64,000 bases of DNA from assembly GCA_049472395.1 (NCBI GenBank), contig JBLIRR010000002.1, positions 186,001 through 250,000 on the forward strand, in the 5' to 3' direction. The notes beneath the pieces were generated by a model. That model was not told the DNA's origin, did not search any database, and saw only the letters and a list, made by a program, of their open reading frames with translations. Every line of letters starts with the position of its first letter. Position 1 is the first letter of the stretch. Shown here piece by piece: positions 43,295-52,914 of this stretch. Origin of the DNA: JBLIRR01 sp049472395. Its GTDB lineage: Bacteria; SZUA-182; DTGQ01; JBLIRR01. The position numbers and the translations under genes were made by a program.

Positions 43295-45124
43295 TTACCT
43301 CATCCGTTTGCCTAGCAATATAATATCCCGCAAGCCCTCTTCGCTTTTTGCAGCTAACCATTTTTTATTAAAGCCGGGGTCCTGACATATTTGAGCAATG
43401 GCTGCCAATGCGCGAAGATGAAAATTACGTTCATCCCGTGTTCCCACAAGAACAAACACAGCGTGTACTTTTTGTTCGTGCATGGCGAAATTAATCCCTT
43501 GCCTGCTGCGAACCAAAAGCACTTGAAAGGATTTTTCACCCTCAATAATGATATGCGGTATTGCAATGCCCTTTCCTATAACAGTACTTGTTCTTTTTTC
43601 TCTCTCAAAAAGTAACTCCATAAGCACAGGAGCCTCTATAGCCAGATTACGAGCTAAGGCCTCGGATGCCATCCTGAAAAATTCTTCTAATCCAATAGGC
43701 TCGTCTATATCCAGTATGATACTTTTTTCAATAATTTGATCAAATCTATCCTTTGCAATTTCATCGCGTTCTTGGATAATTTCTTTGAGTTCTGTTTCCA
43801 ATGAATGTGTGGTAAGTTCCCTTGCGGTAATTCGTTCAATAAGATGCAGCAAGGCATACTCCCGGTTTGTTCGAATTCGTCCATAAAACCAATATATAAA
43901 AAAACCGCCCGCAATAAACACAGTAAAGGCTATAAGTGCATCCTTTCCCATTTCGAATATGAACAATCCGTACCCTATGATTCCGATAACCTGTGTCCAT
44001 GGATAAAGCGGAGAGGTAAATTTGGGCTCATAATTTTGCACTCTGCTTTCCCGCATAATAATGACCGCCAAGCATGAAAACAAAAAGGTACAAATTAACA
44101 CTGTTGATGCCATCTTCACAAGAATAGCCAAATCAAAAAAGAGTGCTATTATAATACATAATCCTGTACAAAGAACTGAAATAACGGGTGTTTTAAAACG
44201 TCTATTCACAATCCCAAAGGTCTTCGGCAACAAGCCGTCCTGGGCCAATGCCATTGGATAGCGTGAAGCTGCCATAATGCCTGCATTAGCAGTTGAGATA
44301 AAGGCTAATATTGCAGCTATATTCAATAGCAACACTCCTTTGGCTCCTAAAAAAACGCGTGCGCCATCAGAGATAGGGGTCAACGAATGATTAAGCTCTG
44401 TCGCGCCAAGCACCCCGGAGGTGATAAATACAACCAGAGTGTACAGGACGGTGACAACAAAAAGAGATAAAATCATTCCAAGAGGGATGATACGGGCAGG
44501 ATCTTTTACCTCTTCCGCAACACTTGCGACTTTTAATAGTCCCCCAAAAGAAATAAAAACAAAGCCTGCTGTTGCAAAGACGGAGGCAATACCATGGGAG
44601 ACAAAGGGTTCAAAGTTATGGACATTGACAAACGGAAATCCGCGAATTATGTAAACAAGTAAAATAGATAACAGTCCAAGCACGAGGAGACGTTGTACTC
44701 TCCCCACTTCTTTTATCCCTACAATATTAATGAGAATAAAGACACCCGCGAGGATCATTGCAATGATCGGTCCTTTAATAGTAATTATCTTTTCTGTGAA
44801 CGCCGCCATTCCAACTAATGCAAAAGCGCTTTTAAGTGACAAGGAAAACCATGTGATTAATCCATCAACCGTTCCCGCAGCAGAACCCATACTACGGGTT
44901 ACATAAAAATAGGTCCCCCCTGTCTTAGGCATAGCAGACACCAATTCTGCTTGTGAAAGCATACCATTCATCGCTAAGATCCCTGCGAGAAAATAAGAAA
45001 ACACAACAGCAGGGCCTGCTTTCGCATGGGCAAGGCCGGGCAATATAAAAAGCCCTGAACTGATCATCGCACCGGTTGCTATGCAAAACACATCAATGAG
45101 AGTAAGCTCTTTTTTTAACTTCAT
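43295..45124 (-). CDS. APC-family amino-acid permease fused to a PTS EIIA (Ntr/fructose-type) domain
   Basis: A 609-residue protein. About 12 TM helices of an amino acid-polyamine-organocation permease (residues about 8-435) start with the family helix-1 motif (GAMISSGLFILPG); the conserved PKTGGTYFYV is present. A helical linker (about 440-475) leads to a type-2 EIIA domain (about 478-605) with the probable phospho-His in GIAIPHIIIEG. In this family the EIIA domain can be phosphorylated by HPr/EI, so uptake might be coupled to PEP status. An enzyme I gene is at 27791, but no HPr was seen. The frame runs intact through the junction, so it is a real fusion. It is convergent with the selenoprotein gene, with 29 bases between stops. 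Confidence 0.88.
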   Translation of the reverse strand: MKLKKELTLIDVFCIATGAMISSGLFILPGLAHAKAGPAVVFSYFLAGILAMNGMLSQAELVSAMPKTGGTYFYVTRSMGSAAGTVDGLITWFSLSLKSAFALVGMAAFTEKIITIKGPIIAMILAGVFILINIVGIKEVGRVQRLLVLGLLSILLVYIIRGFPFVNVHNFEPFVSHGIASVFATAGFVFISFGGLLKVASVAEEVKDPARIIPLGMILSLFVVTVLYTLVVFITSGVLGATELNHSLTPISDGARVFLGAKGVLLLNIAAILAFISTANAGIMAASRYPMALAQDGLLPKTFGIVNRRFKTPVISVLCTGLCIIIALFFDLAILVKMASTVLICTFLFSCLAVIIMRESRVQNYEPKFTSPLYPWTQVIGIIGYGLFIFEMGKDALIAFTVFIAGGFFIYWFYGRIRTNREYALLHLIERITARELTTHSLETELKEIIQERDEIAKDRFDQIIEKSIILDIDEPIGLEEFFRMASEALARNLAIEAPVLMELLFEREKRTSTVIGKGIAIPHIIIEGEKSFQVLLVRSRQGINFAMHEQKVHAVFVLVGTRDERNFHLRALAAIAQICQDPGFNKKWLAAKSEEGLRDIILLGKRMR

Positions 45125-45270
45125 ATTTGAACCATATAGTTATAAAATCACTTTTTATACAAGAGATGTCACATAAAAGTGTCAACGAGAAATGTCTTTT
45201 CAATTCGGGCAAGTTTATAATACTCTATCTGACAAGGAGAATCAATTTTGCTGGGAATGCGTCAGTAGAT

Positions 45271-45678
45271 TTAAAATTTATGGTCTTTCTTGCCGAGTTT
45301 TTCTCTTATCTTCTTAAGCAAATTCTCGGATTCATAAGGCTTGATTAAATAATCATCACTGCCTTCATTAATTGATTTCATCCAGGCATCTTTAAGAGCG
45401 GTGAGCATAATAACCGGCACACCATCTCCATTACCAATGCCCCTGAGTTCCTCCTCTTCTCGTATTATTTTCAGGACCTCAAGCCCATTTAAGCCAGGCA
45501 TCATTATATCTAAGAGAATAAGAGAAAAAGGTTCTTTATGCAATGATTCAATATATGCACCTATTGCTTCTCTCCCATTATTTACAGATTCTACAGAATA
45601 ACCTGCATATTCGACCCGTGCACATAACACTTCATTAAGTTCTTTTTCATCATCAACGATTAAAATTTTGCTTGTCAT
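45271..45678 (-). CDS. single-domain response regulator (receiver only)
   Basis: A 135-residue REC domain from the ATG at 45678, with AAAGGA 8 bases upstream (the frame is open to 45720, but that ATG lacks support). The acidic pocket is VDDEKE, the phospho-acceptor is in LILLDIMMPGLNG, and the signalling Thr and Lys are in MLTALKD and LIKPYE. There is no output domain, so it acts by protein-protein contact or in a phosphorelay. It directly follows the PAS histidine kinase gene (about 56 bases), which is the likely phosphodonor. Confidence 0.9.
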   Translation of the reverse strand: MTSKILIVDDEKELNEVLCARVEYAGYSVESVNNGREAIGAYIESLHKEPFSLILLDIMMPGLNGLEVLKIIREEEELRGIGNGDGVPVIMLTALKDAWMKSINEGSDDYLIKPYESENLLKKIREKLGKKDHKF

Positions 45679-45733
45679 TGTTGATATCCTTTCCTTTGAA
45701 ATAATCTTCTCACGCTTCAACGCAAGGCTTTTT

Positions 45734-47422
45734 TCATTTTCTTTGTTCCTTTATGGGCAAAACAAAATGCACTGTTGTTCCTTTTCCACACTCTGATTCT
45801 GCCCAGATTTTCCCCTTATGCCGTTCAATAATCTCTTTACAAATTGCCAATCCAAGGCCAGTGCCACCTGAATTCCTCCCTTTCGACATCGCTATCTGTT
45901 TAAATTTCTCAAAAATTTGTGGTATATCCTCTTTTTTTATACCGCCACCCGTATCACACACTGAAACTTGGATTATATTCTTTTCCCTCCTGGTTTCAAT
46001 TGCAATCCTTCCCCTTTCTGTAAATTTTACTGCATTATTAATCAAGTTTGTTAATACCTGAATGATTTTATCCTTATCAAAGCGAATGAGGGGAAGGTTA
46101 TCTGTAAGGCTAAGTAAGAAATCAATTGTTTTATGATGAACAGAGGGGGCCATAGATTTATATACCTCTTCGACGACTTCATTAATATCATGGTTCATCA
46201 TATTAAATTCAGTATGCCCAGACTCGAGCTTCTGAAAATCAAGAACTTCATTGATAAGTCGTGCGAGTCTGTCGACATTTCTCTTTGCTATGCTCAAGAA
46301 ATTTTTTTGCTTTCCGTTGAGTTTTCCTGGTATCCCCTCTAAGACAATGCCAATTCCCTCTTTTATGGCGGTAAGGGGAGTCCTCAATTCATGAGATACA
46401 ACCGAAATAAAGGCTGATTTCATTTCCACTGCCTCTCTGATCTTTTTTTCCACCTTCTTTTGTTCAGTGATATCCTGTAAAATTGATAGAATAGCTTTTT
46501 TCCCCTGATAATACATGCCCGTGTAGCTTATTTGAAATATTTTCCCTTTAAACATGTCCTCGATCTCGACTGTTTTCGTCTGCCCGATATTGACACCCTT
46601 TTTAAGGGGGCACGATTCGCATTGCTTTTTATAATCTTTAAAAAAATCCCAGCATTTTTTACCAATCGCGTCAACGCCGCAGATTTCCTTTGACCTGTCT
46701 GTCATAAACAGAATATTCCCCTCCAGATCAACGATGTTCATTCCAAAAGGAATGGTGTTGATAATCGTTTGGTTGAATGTATTGACTTTCTTAAGGGCCT
46801 TTTCCGCCTCCTCAAGTTTTTTATATGCGGTAATGTCTTCATAGATGGCCACGATTTCGCCGGTTGGCAATTTGTAGATATAGTTTTCCTTCCATCTGGA
46901 TATCTTTTGATTTTTATAAATAGAGACAGGCAGGTGCTCAGGCTTTCCTGTTTTCCACACTTTTTGCAATACCTCAAAAAAACCGGTGTTTTTGACTTCA
47001 GGAAAAATATTGAGCACACTTTTTCCGATGAGATCTGTCTTATTTATTTTCTCTATCTTCTCTGCAGCACGATTAAGGTCTTTATAAATGAAATCATTTC
47101 CACCATTAACCGCCTCATATATGGCAACCGCATTGCTCATATGCTGAAACATTGAATTGTATCTCCCCTGGCTTTCTCGCTGCAAACGGAGTAGCTTTGA
47201 TATGAGCACTCCTCCCGTGATAAATATAATAAAGAAGAACAATCTTAGAAAAAATTCATGAGGAGGAATATTGAGTAATACAAAATCGAAAAATGTACCT
47301 GTCCCCTCATGAAATAGTATGGAATCAAGGAGAGCATCCATAATCCAGAAAAAACACACAAGAAAAATAGAAAAATGTATGATAAAGTGTGGATGATGAA
47401 CTCTGCTGCTCAGATTTTTCAT
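45734..47422 (-). CDS. membrane PAS-PAS sensor histidine kinase
   Basis: A 562-residue kinase. Two TM helices (about 12-32 and 58-78) are joined by a short periplasmic loop, then PAS1 (about 88-205) and PAS2 (about 220-325), the latter with Cys residues (KKCWDFFKDYKKQCESCPL) that could bind a cofactor or sense redox. The HisKA box is VVSHELRTPLTAIKEG; the HATPase has LINNAVKFTERG, DTGGGIKKED and GGTGLGLAICKEI. The downstream receiver gene is its likely partner. A spacer of about 263 bases with a repeat separates it from rseP. Confidence 0.92.
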   Translation of the reverse strand: MKNLSSRVHHPHFIIHFSIFLVCFFWIMDALLDSILFHEGTGTFFDFVLLNIPPHEFFLRLFFFIIFITGGVLISKLLRLQRESQGRYNSMFQHMSNAVAIYEAVNGGNDFIYKDLNRAAEKIEKINKTDLIGKSVLNIFPEVKNTGFFEVLQKVWKTGKPEHLPVSIYKNQKISRWKENYIYKLPTGEIVAIYEDITAYKKLEEAEKALKKVNTFNQTIINTIPFGMNIVDLEGNILFMTDRSKEICGVDAIGKKCWDFFKDYKKQCESCPLKKGVNIGQTKTVEIEDMFKGKIFQISYTGMYYQGKKAILSILQDITEQKKVEKKIREAVEMKSAFISVVSHELRTPLTAIKEGIGIVLEGIPGKLNGKQKNFLSIAKRNVDRLARLINEVLDFQKLESGHTEFNMMNHDINEVVEEVYKSMAPSVHHKTIDFLLSLTDNLPLIRFDKDKIIQVLTNLINNAVKFTERGRIAIETRREKNIIQVSVCDTGGGIKKEDIPQIFEKFKQIAMSKGRNSGGTGLGLAICKEIIERHKGKIWAESECGKGTTVHFVLPIKEQRK

Positions 47423-47685
47423 TATTTCCCCCTTTTCTTACAGGATAATTACTTATTTCTGCATAAATCATACCGTCGTTTTGTAAGGGTATAGATCCGC
47501 ATCTCTCATTCATACATTCCTCATTCTGGGGAAAGGAGTCGTGAGATCAAGCGGGAGGTCAGGGATTGAAATGAATGATATACAGGATTTTAAAATTAGC
47601 TTGTCAATCCTGTTATCCTGTCACAATATATCTGTAAAGAATTGCTGATGTCAGTTGTTCAGTATTTCAACAAAAAAACTAATTT
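47423..47685. other. 263-base intergenic region with repeat
   Basis: No gene is seen. It holds the second copy of the GTTATCCTGTCA repeat (47603-47623), preceded by an inverted ACAGGATT at 47583-47590, and the promoter of the PAS kinase gene. Confidence 0.4.
47603..47623 (+). repeat. short intergenic repeat (CCTGTTATCCTGTCA type), copy 2
   Basis: It shares GTTATCCTGTCA with 20764-20786; the inverted ACAGGATT 13 bases upstream gives it a short hairpin. It is probably a member of a dispersed family outside coding DNA. Confidence 0.5.
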
Positions 47686-48993
47686 TTAGTGCACGAAAAA
47701 ACGCATAATATCAACATAAAAGACATAGACCATGAGGAGCACTAAGATGCCCATTCCGATCTGTTGGGCGATTTCTCTGTGCCGCATACTCACCGGAGAT
47801 CCCTTTATAAGCTCTATTGAAAAGAAAAAGAGATGGCCTCCATCAAGGACAGGTATAGGAAGTAGGTTGAGTATGCCAAGTTGAAGACTGATGAATCCCA
47901 TCAAATAGATGAGGGGGGAAAGACCCGCTTTTGCCGCTGCACCCGCTACCTTGTAAATCATAATTGGACCGCCTAGTGATTTTGGGGAGGATTTTCCGGT
48001 AAATAACCTGCCGATAAATTGAAATGTCACCACTGTCAAATGCCATGTTTCGGAAAAACCACTTTTTAGTGATTTTAAAACACCATACTGTTCAAGAATC
48101 TGCTCCTCATAAGGGCTAATTCCAATCAGACCGATTTCTCCGGTCTCATCTAGTGTGGGTGTTATGCTAATAGAAAAAACCTCATCTTCTCGCTTTATCT
48201 CAAATAGAAGCGGTATATTAGGATTTTTATGAATAATTATAGACATATCATGCCAGTTTTCAACTACCTGTCCTTCAATTTTTAAAATCTCATCCCCAAT
48301 CTGTAATTCTGCTTTTTCAGCAGGATACCCCGGAGTTAATCCGCCAATTTTGGCAGGCATCGCGTGGCTTATTCCCAACGAGCCGATGCCCATACTGCCG
48401 ATTTCATCAGGGATGGCTTTTATTTCAACCTGTGCACCATTCTTTTTTTCAACGAGAAAGTGCATGGTGGTCTTTGCTTGCGTCGTTATCTGAATTTCCG
48501 CTTCTTGCCATGTCTCAATTTTTTCCCCATTGATAGCAAGAATTTTATCCCCAATTTCCATCCCCGCTTTGGAAGCGGGAGAATCCTCTTGGACCCATCC
48601 GATAACAGGAGGTTTATGAAGATGTGCTGATACAAGACGGCCAAGATAAAAGGAAAACCCAATACATAAGACAGCCAGAAGGATATTCATCACTGGACCA
48701 CATACCACAACCTGCGCTCTTTCCAGAACTGTCCTCGAACCAAATTCATAAGGTTTCCCCTCTAATTCTTCATCTGGATTTTCGCCGGTCATTTTCACAT
48801 ATCCTCCGAGGGGCAGGGCAGAGATACAATACTCTGTTTCGCCCCATTTCTTCGATATGACAACGGGGCCGAACCCCAGAGAAAAACGCTCGACTTTTAT
48901 GCCAATCCTTTTTGCCATTATAAAATGGCCAAGTTCATGAAAAAATATTAAAACACCCAATACTAAACAGAAAGCCAGGAAGGTGGTAATCAT
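47686..48993 (-). CDS. rseP: RIP metalloprotease RseP (site-2 protease)
   Basis: A 435-residue inner-membrane zinc protease. HExxH is in IFFHELGHFIMAKRIG (TM1), two PDZ domains lie at about 115-290 (WVQEDSPASKAGMEIGDKIL and GLTPGYPAEKAELQIGDEIL), and the second metal-binding motif is NLLPIPVLDGGHLFFF. It cleaves anti-sigma factors or signal peptides within the membrane; the anti-sigma candidate at 39628 could be a substrate, though this is only an idea. Its start overlaps the dxr stop by 4 bases. It belongs to the rseP-dxr-cdsA-uppS gene order common in bacteria. Confidence 0.95.
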   Translation of the reverse strand: MITTFLAFCLVLGVLIFFHELGHFIMAKRIGIKVERFSLGFGPVVISKKWGETEYCISALPLGGYVKMTGENPDEELEGKPYEFGSRTVLERAQVVVCGPVMNILLAVLCIGFSFYLGRLVSAHLHKPPVIGWVQEDSPASKAGMEIGDKILAINGEKIETWQEAEIQITTQAKTTMHFLVEKKNGAQVEIKAIPDEIGSMGIGSLGISHAMPAKIGGLTPGYPAEKAELQIGDEILKIEGQVVENWHDMSIIIHKNPNIPLLFEIKREDEVFSISITPTLDETGEIGLIGISPYEEQILEQYGVLKSLKSGFSETWHLTVVTFQFIGRLFTGKSSPKSLGGPIMIYKVAGAAAKAGLSPLIYLMGFISLQLGILNLLPIPVLDGGHLFFFSIELIKGSPVSMRHREIAQQIGMGILVLLMVYVFYVDIMRFFVH

Positions 48994-50174
48994 GTCAGAT
49001 CTCCTTTATCTATAATATGCTGGGCACGATCCCGTGCCCATCGATCGATTTCAAAAGCATCTTCAATATCTATTAAAGCCTGTGGTGCATGTTCATTCAA
49101 ACATACTTCTATTATTTTCGGTATATCGAGGAAATTAATCCGTTTACTACAAAAGGAAGAAACCGCTACTTCATTGGCCGCATTCAGAACAACAGCCATG
49201 CTTTCATCTGATTGCGCGACTTGATAGGCAAGGTTAAGGCAAGGAAATTTTTTAAAATCCGGCTGATGAAAACTCAGCTCTCCTATACGTGTGAGATCAA
49301 GAAGTGGTAAATCAATAGCTGGCCAATCTGGGTACACAAGGGCACGGGCAATCGGAAAGCGCATATCCGGTTGGCTCAACAGGGCCATTGCTGAGCCATC
49401 TTTATATTCAACCATAGAATGAATAATACATTGAGGATGAATAAGTATATCGATCTGTGTGATCCCTACAGTAAATAACCATTTTGCTTCAATTATTTCA
49501 AGTCCTTTATTCATCATAGTAGCAGAATCGATGGTCACTTTTTGCCCCATTTTCCAAATGGGATGATTAAGCGCCTGGGATGAAGTAATATCTTTCATCT
49601 CCTCGATGGGCATCTCCCAGAATGGCCCTCCTGATGCAGTCAAAATAATTTTTCTCACATCATTTCCGTGTCGGCCACACAGGCATCGATATATTGCCTC
49701 ATGTTCACTATCTATGGGCAGTATTGTTGCTCCATTCTCACGCGCTTTATTCATTATAATATTGCCTGCCATAACCAAGCTTTCTTTATTGGACAGGGCA
49801 ATTGTCTTGCCTGCACATACAGCCCAATAAGTTGGCCATAAACCTGCTGCTCCGGAGATAGCTGAAACAACAATGTGCGATTGAGGATAGGTGGCCACAC
49901 TTTTAAGGCCTTCCCTCCCAATCACTATTTCAAGCTTTTCATGATACCCATTCAACCTATTTTTTAGTTCGTTGCGCTCTTTTTCCCCATACACAGACAC
50001 AAGGAGGGGATGAAATTCTTTGATCTGCTTAGCAAAAAGCTCCATATTCTTCCCCGCACCCATAGCTAAAATCCGGATTATCCCCCTGAGTTTACGGGCC
50101 ACATCGAGGGTAGAGCATCCGATGGAGCCTGTTGATCCGAGAATAGTTAAGGCCTTTTCTTCATACATAACCAT
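48990..50174 (-). CDS. dxr: 1-deoxy-D-xylulose 5-phosphate reductoisomerase
   Basis: A 394-residue enzyme of the MEP isoprenoid pathway. Motifs are ILGSTGSIGCSTLDVARK (NADPH), AISGAAGLWPTYWAV, ALSNKESLVMAG, LPIDSEHEAIYRCL and TASGGPFW. It converts DXP to MEP with NADPH and a divalent metal. Products feed menaquinone and undecaprenyl phosphate made by neighbours (menG, uppS). It overlaps rseP by 4 bases and follows cdsA by 21 bases. Confidence 0.96.
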   Translation of the reverse strand: MVMYEEKALTILGSTGSIGCSTLDVARKLRGIIRILAMGAGKNMELFAKQIKEFHPLLVSVYGEKERNELKNRLNGYHEKLEIVIGREGLKSVATYPQSHIVVSAISGAAGLWPTYWAVCAGKTIALSNKESLVMAGNIIMNKARENGATILPIDSEHEAIYRCLCGRHGNDVRKIILTASGGPFWEMPIEEMKDITSSQALNHPIWKMGQKVTIDSATMMNKGLEIIEAKWLFTVGITQIDILIHPQCIIHSMVEYKDGSAMALLSQPDMRFPIARALVYPDWPAIDLPLLDLTRIGELSFHQPDFKKFPCLNLAYQVAQSDESMAVVLNAANEVAVSSFCSKRINFLDIPKIIEVCLNEHAPQALIDIEDAFEIDRWARDRAQHIIDKGDLT

Positions 50175-50195
50175 ACCATATATCTTGTGTGCTGT

Positions 50196-51059
50196 TTATC
50201 TTCCTTTAAAGATCAATGCACTATAATAATTATAATAAAAAAATACCGGTGCGCCAAACAGAAGACTGTCGATACGATCTAAAAGCCCACCATGTCCGGG
50301 TATGATCATGCCCGTATCCTTTACTTCAGCGCTTCGCTTGATTATCGATTCACTTAAATCGCCAAATTGGGCTCCTACCGCAATGCAACATGACAGTAGA
50401 AAACAGGATACAACCGATACCTGTGGGCACCAGAATGGACGCATTAGCTGCGCAGATAACAGACTGCTTATTAATCCTCCTATCGAGCCTTCAATTGTTT
50501 TTTTGGGGCTTATATGAGGACATAACAGGTGTTTCCCTATTAAAGTCCCTGTGTAATAGGCTCCAATATCACATGACCAGATAACTATCAATAAAAAAAG
50601 TATAAGGGATCTGCCATGATCCATGCACCGGATCAATATGAGATGACTCAAACAGAGAGAAACATAGAGAATGCCAATAAGGGTTCCTCCAATGCTCTGA
50701 TTTAACTTTTTCATATAATCTGCATGAATATCCTGACCTAGAGCGTGAGCAGGCAATGAGAGCGCTCGTAAAAAAAGGCTTATTATTATCGCGGTGAGTC
50801 CGAAGCATAGTATCATCGGATCAGGTGAGCACAATGCAAATAATAAGGATAAAAGCACTCCGAGCACTATCCCAAGATATTTAAAGCAGTAAATCTTTTG
50901 ATATTCAAGAAGCTGATAGAACTCTTTTAGTCCCAGGGTTATACACACAAGGATCAATGCGATAAATAAAAGTATATGTGCTTTTAGAATGAATAGAATG
51001 AGCAAAGGCGCTCCGATGAGAGCCGATCCTATGCGCTTCACATGATTGCTTACCTTCAT
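50196..51059 (-). CDS. cdsA: phosphatidate cytidylyltransferase
   Basis: A 287-residue inner-membrane protein with about eight TM helices. The C-terminal signature is clear: SPKKTIEGSIGGL, then GDLSESIIKRSAEVKDTG and PGHGGLLDRIDSLLF. It makes CDP-diacylglycerol for phospholipid synthesis. It is 9 bases from uppS and 21 from dxr. Confidence 0.95.
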   Translation of the reverse strand: MKVSNHVKRIGSALIGAPLLILFILKAHILLFIALILVCITLGLKEFYQLLEYQKIYCFKYLGIVLGVLLSLLFALCSPDPMILCFGLTAIIISLFLRALSLPAHALGQDIHADYMKKLNQSIGGTLIGILYVSLCLSHLILIRCMDHGRSLILFLLIVIWSCDIGAYYTGTLIGKHLLCPHISPKKTIEGSIGGLISSLLSAQLMRPFWCPQVSVVSCFLLSCCIAVGAQFGDLSESIIKRSAEVKDTGMIIPGHGGLLDRIDSLLFGAPVFFYYNYYSALIFKGR

Positions 51060-51068
51060 ATGTGCCTA

Positions 51069-51851
51069 TTATTTTTCAGTAACTTTACCAAATCGTCGTT
51101 CTCTGTATTGATAATCAATTAATGCTCGATAAAACTCACGCCGTCCAAAATCCGGCCACAAGACAGGAGTTATCCAAAATTCAGCGTAAGCGAGCTGCCA
51201 CAACAAAAAATTACTAATTCTCATTTCACCGCTCGTGCGGATTAATAAATCAGGATCAGGCAAGCCAGTGGTATATAAATACCTGGAAAAGAGCTTTTCA
51301 TCAATTTCTTCAAATGTAATCTTTTTGTGTAATACGTCCTGCGCAATGCTCTTCGCTGCGTCACATATTTCTGTATGCCCTCCATAATTTAAGGCCAAAT
51401 TAAGAATAAGTCCGCTATTATTACTCGTTCTTTCAATAGTTTCGTAAAGTTTGCTCTGCGCTTTGTCAGGAAGTTGATTAATGCGCCCTATCACCATTAA
51501 GCGAATATTATTTTCCATCATTCGGGGGCGCTCCTTCACTAAAAATTCAGCAAGCAAATCCATGAGAATATCAATTTCCTTTCTCGGCCTGCCCCAATTC
51601 TGCACAGAAAAAGCGTAAAGAGTCAACACACCGAGCTTTAATTCTGCGCTCGCCTCCACAACAGCGCGGACTGATTTTATCCCATTTCTGTGGCCGATAA
51701 CTCTCTGCAAATTCCTCTGCCTCGCCCATCGCCCATTCCCATCCATAATAATGGCTACGTGTCGTGGCAATTTCTCAGGGATGAGCATCCCTTTCAATTC
51801 GTTCTCATCAGCATGCTCTAATTGTAGATTTAATTTCTCTCTCTCATCCAT
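51069..51851 (-). CDS. uppS: di-trans,poly-cis-undecaprenyl-diphosphate synthase (isoprenyl transferase)
   Basis: A 260-residue cis-prenyltransferase with MDGNGRWARQRN, GHRNGIKSVR, LYAFSVQNWGRP and the C-terminal LIRTSGEMRISNFLLWQ and EFWITPVLWPDF motifs. It makes the lipid carrier for peptidoglycan. Its start overlaps the end of ribF by 22 bases; the second Met (about 20 residues in, near LKGMLIP) is an alternative start that removes the overlap. The usual frr neighbour is absent; ribF takes its place. Confidence 0.95.
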   Translation of the reverse strand: MDEREKLNLQLEHADENELKGMLIPEKLPRHVAIIMDGNGRWARQRNLQRVIGHRNGIKSVRAVVEASAELKLGVLTLYAFSVQNWGRPRKEIDILMDLLAEFLVKERPRMMENNIRLMVIGRINQLPDKAQSKLYETIERTSNNSGLILNLALNYGGHTEICDAAKSIAQDVLHKKITFEEIDEKLFSRYLYTTGLPDPDLLIRTSGEMRISNFLLWQLAYAEFWITPVLWPDFGRREFYRALIDYQYRERRFGKVTEK

Positions 51852-52759
51852 TGCTGGGCCTTGGATATATCATCCTTTATTTGTTGAATAAGATCAGAAG
51901 GAGCATGAAAAGTAATTTCTTCCCGAAGACGTTTCAAAATCTCAATCTTTATTTTTTTTCTATATAAGTTCCCTGTATAATTAAATATATATATCTCCAC
52001 TATTATATCATTTTCTTGAAAAGTTGGCCTCGTTCCAATATTTACCACTCCGTTAAAGATGTGGCTATTAAAAGCAATTCTGGCTACATACACACCTGAT
52101 GCAGGTAGCAATTGATCTTTAAGAGCTAAATTGGCTGTGGGATATCCGAGCTTTTTCCCACGACCGCTGCCATGTATTACTCGTCCTGTAAGACTATATG
52201 GCCTGCCTAAATACTTATTTGCCTCATGTATCTTCCCATCTTCGAGGTATGCGCGTATTATAGAGCTGCTTACCCTCTGCCCATCAATAAAAACCTCTCC
52301 TACCTTGTTTACGGTAAAACCATATTTCTCGGCTATCCTCTTCAACAATTCTGTAGATCCCCTATTATTATACCCAAATGTATGATATTCTCCCAAAAAA
52401 ATTTCTTTACTATGTAACCTCTTATAGAGGACCTCCTCGATAAATTCCTCTGCCCTTAATGCAGCAAATTGTGTGGTAAATCGAAGTATGAGAAAAAAAT
52501 CGATTCCCAATTCCGAAAGTATCTTCATCTTCTCTGTGAGCGTAGAAATCAATCCAAGATGTGGTGACTGACTCAATACTCGTGCAGGGTGAGGGGAAAA
52601 AGAAATAACCATGGTATGCGCTTTTTTTTCCTGCGCTTTTTTCTTCATGTAGTGGATAATCTTCTTATGCCCCAGATGCACTCCATCAAAATTGCCAATC
52701 GTTATAAACAATTGACAATTGATGTCCGGTAAATTATGAAGGCCTCTAATAATAATCAT
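51830..52759 (-). CDS. ribF: bifunctional riboflavin kinase / FMN adenylyltransferase
   Basis: A 309-residue protein. The N-terminal nucleotidyltransferase domain carries IGNFDGVHLGHKKII, VISFSPHP, FLGEYHTFGYN and SSSIIRAYL. The C-terminal kinase domain carries GRVIHGSGRGKKLGYPTANL, GVYVAR and VNIGTRPTF. It makes FMN and FAD for flavoproteins, including TrxB and EtfA here. I looked for an FMN riboswitch in the 155 bases upstream and did not see one. Confidence 0.96.
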   Translation of the reverse strand: MIIIRGLHNLPDINCQLFITIGNFDGVHLGHKKIIHYMKKKAQEKKAHTMVISFSPHPARVLSQSPHLGLISTLTEKMKILSELGIDFFLILRFTTQFAALRAEEFIEEVLYKRLHSKEIFLGEYHTFGYNNRGSTELLKRIAEKYGFTVNKVGEVFIDGQRVSSSIIRAYLEDGKIHEANKYLGRPYSLTGRVIHGSGRGKKLGYPTANLALKDQLLPASGVYVARIAFNSHIFNGVVNIGTRPTFQENDIIVEIYIFNYTGNLYRKKIKIEILKRLREEITFHAPSDLIQQIKDDISKAQQWMRERN

Positions 52760-52914
52760 GGAATTTCCAAAGGGTTAAGGCTTTTCTAAATTATGGCAAA
52801 CGAATTGAATTTTCTAATGAAAGTATTTTAATGCTATTTTGGCGCTATGTCAATACAAATTCTATTTTATCAGCATTCTGTATGATGCACTCTCAGAAGT
52901 GCAGAGGATTCCTG

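Noticed and set aside
52760..52914. FMN riboswitch upstream of ribF
   Set aside because: The spacer is short and no conserved multi-stem RFN pattern could be recognised.
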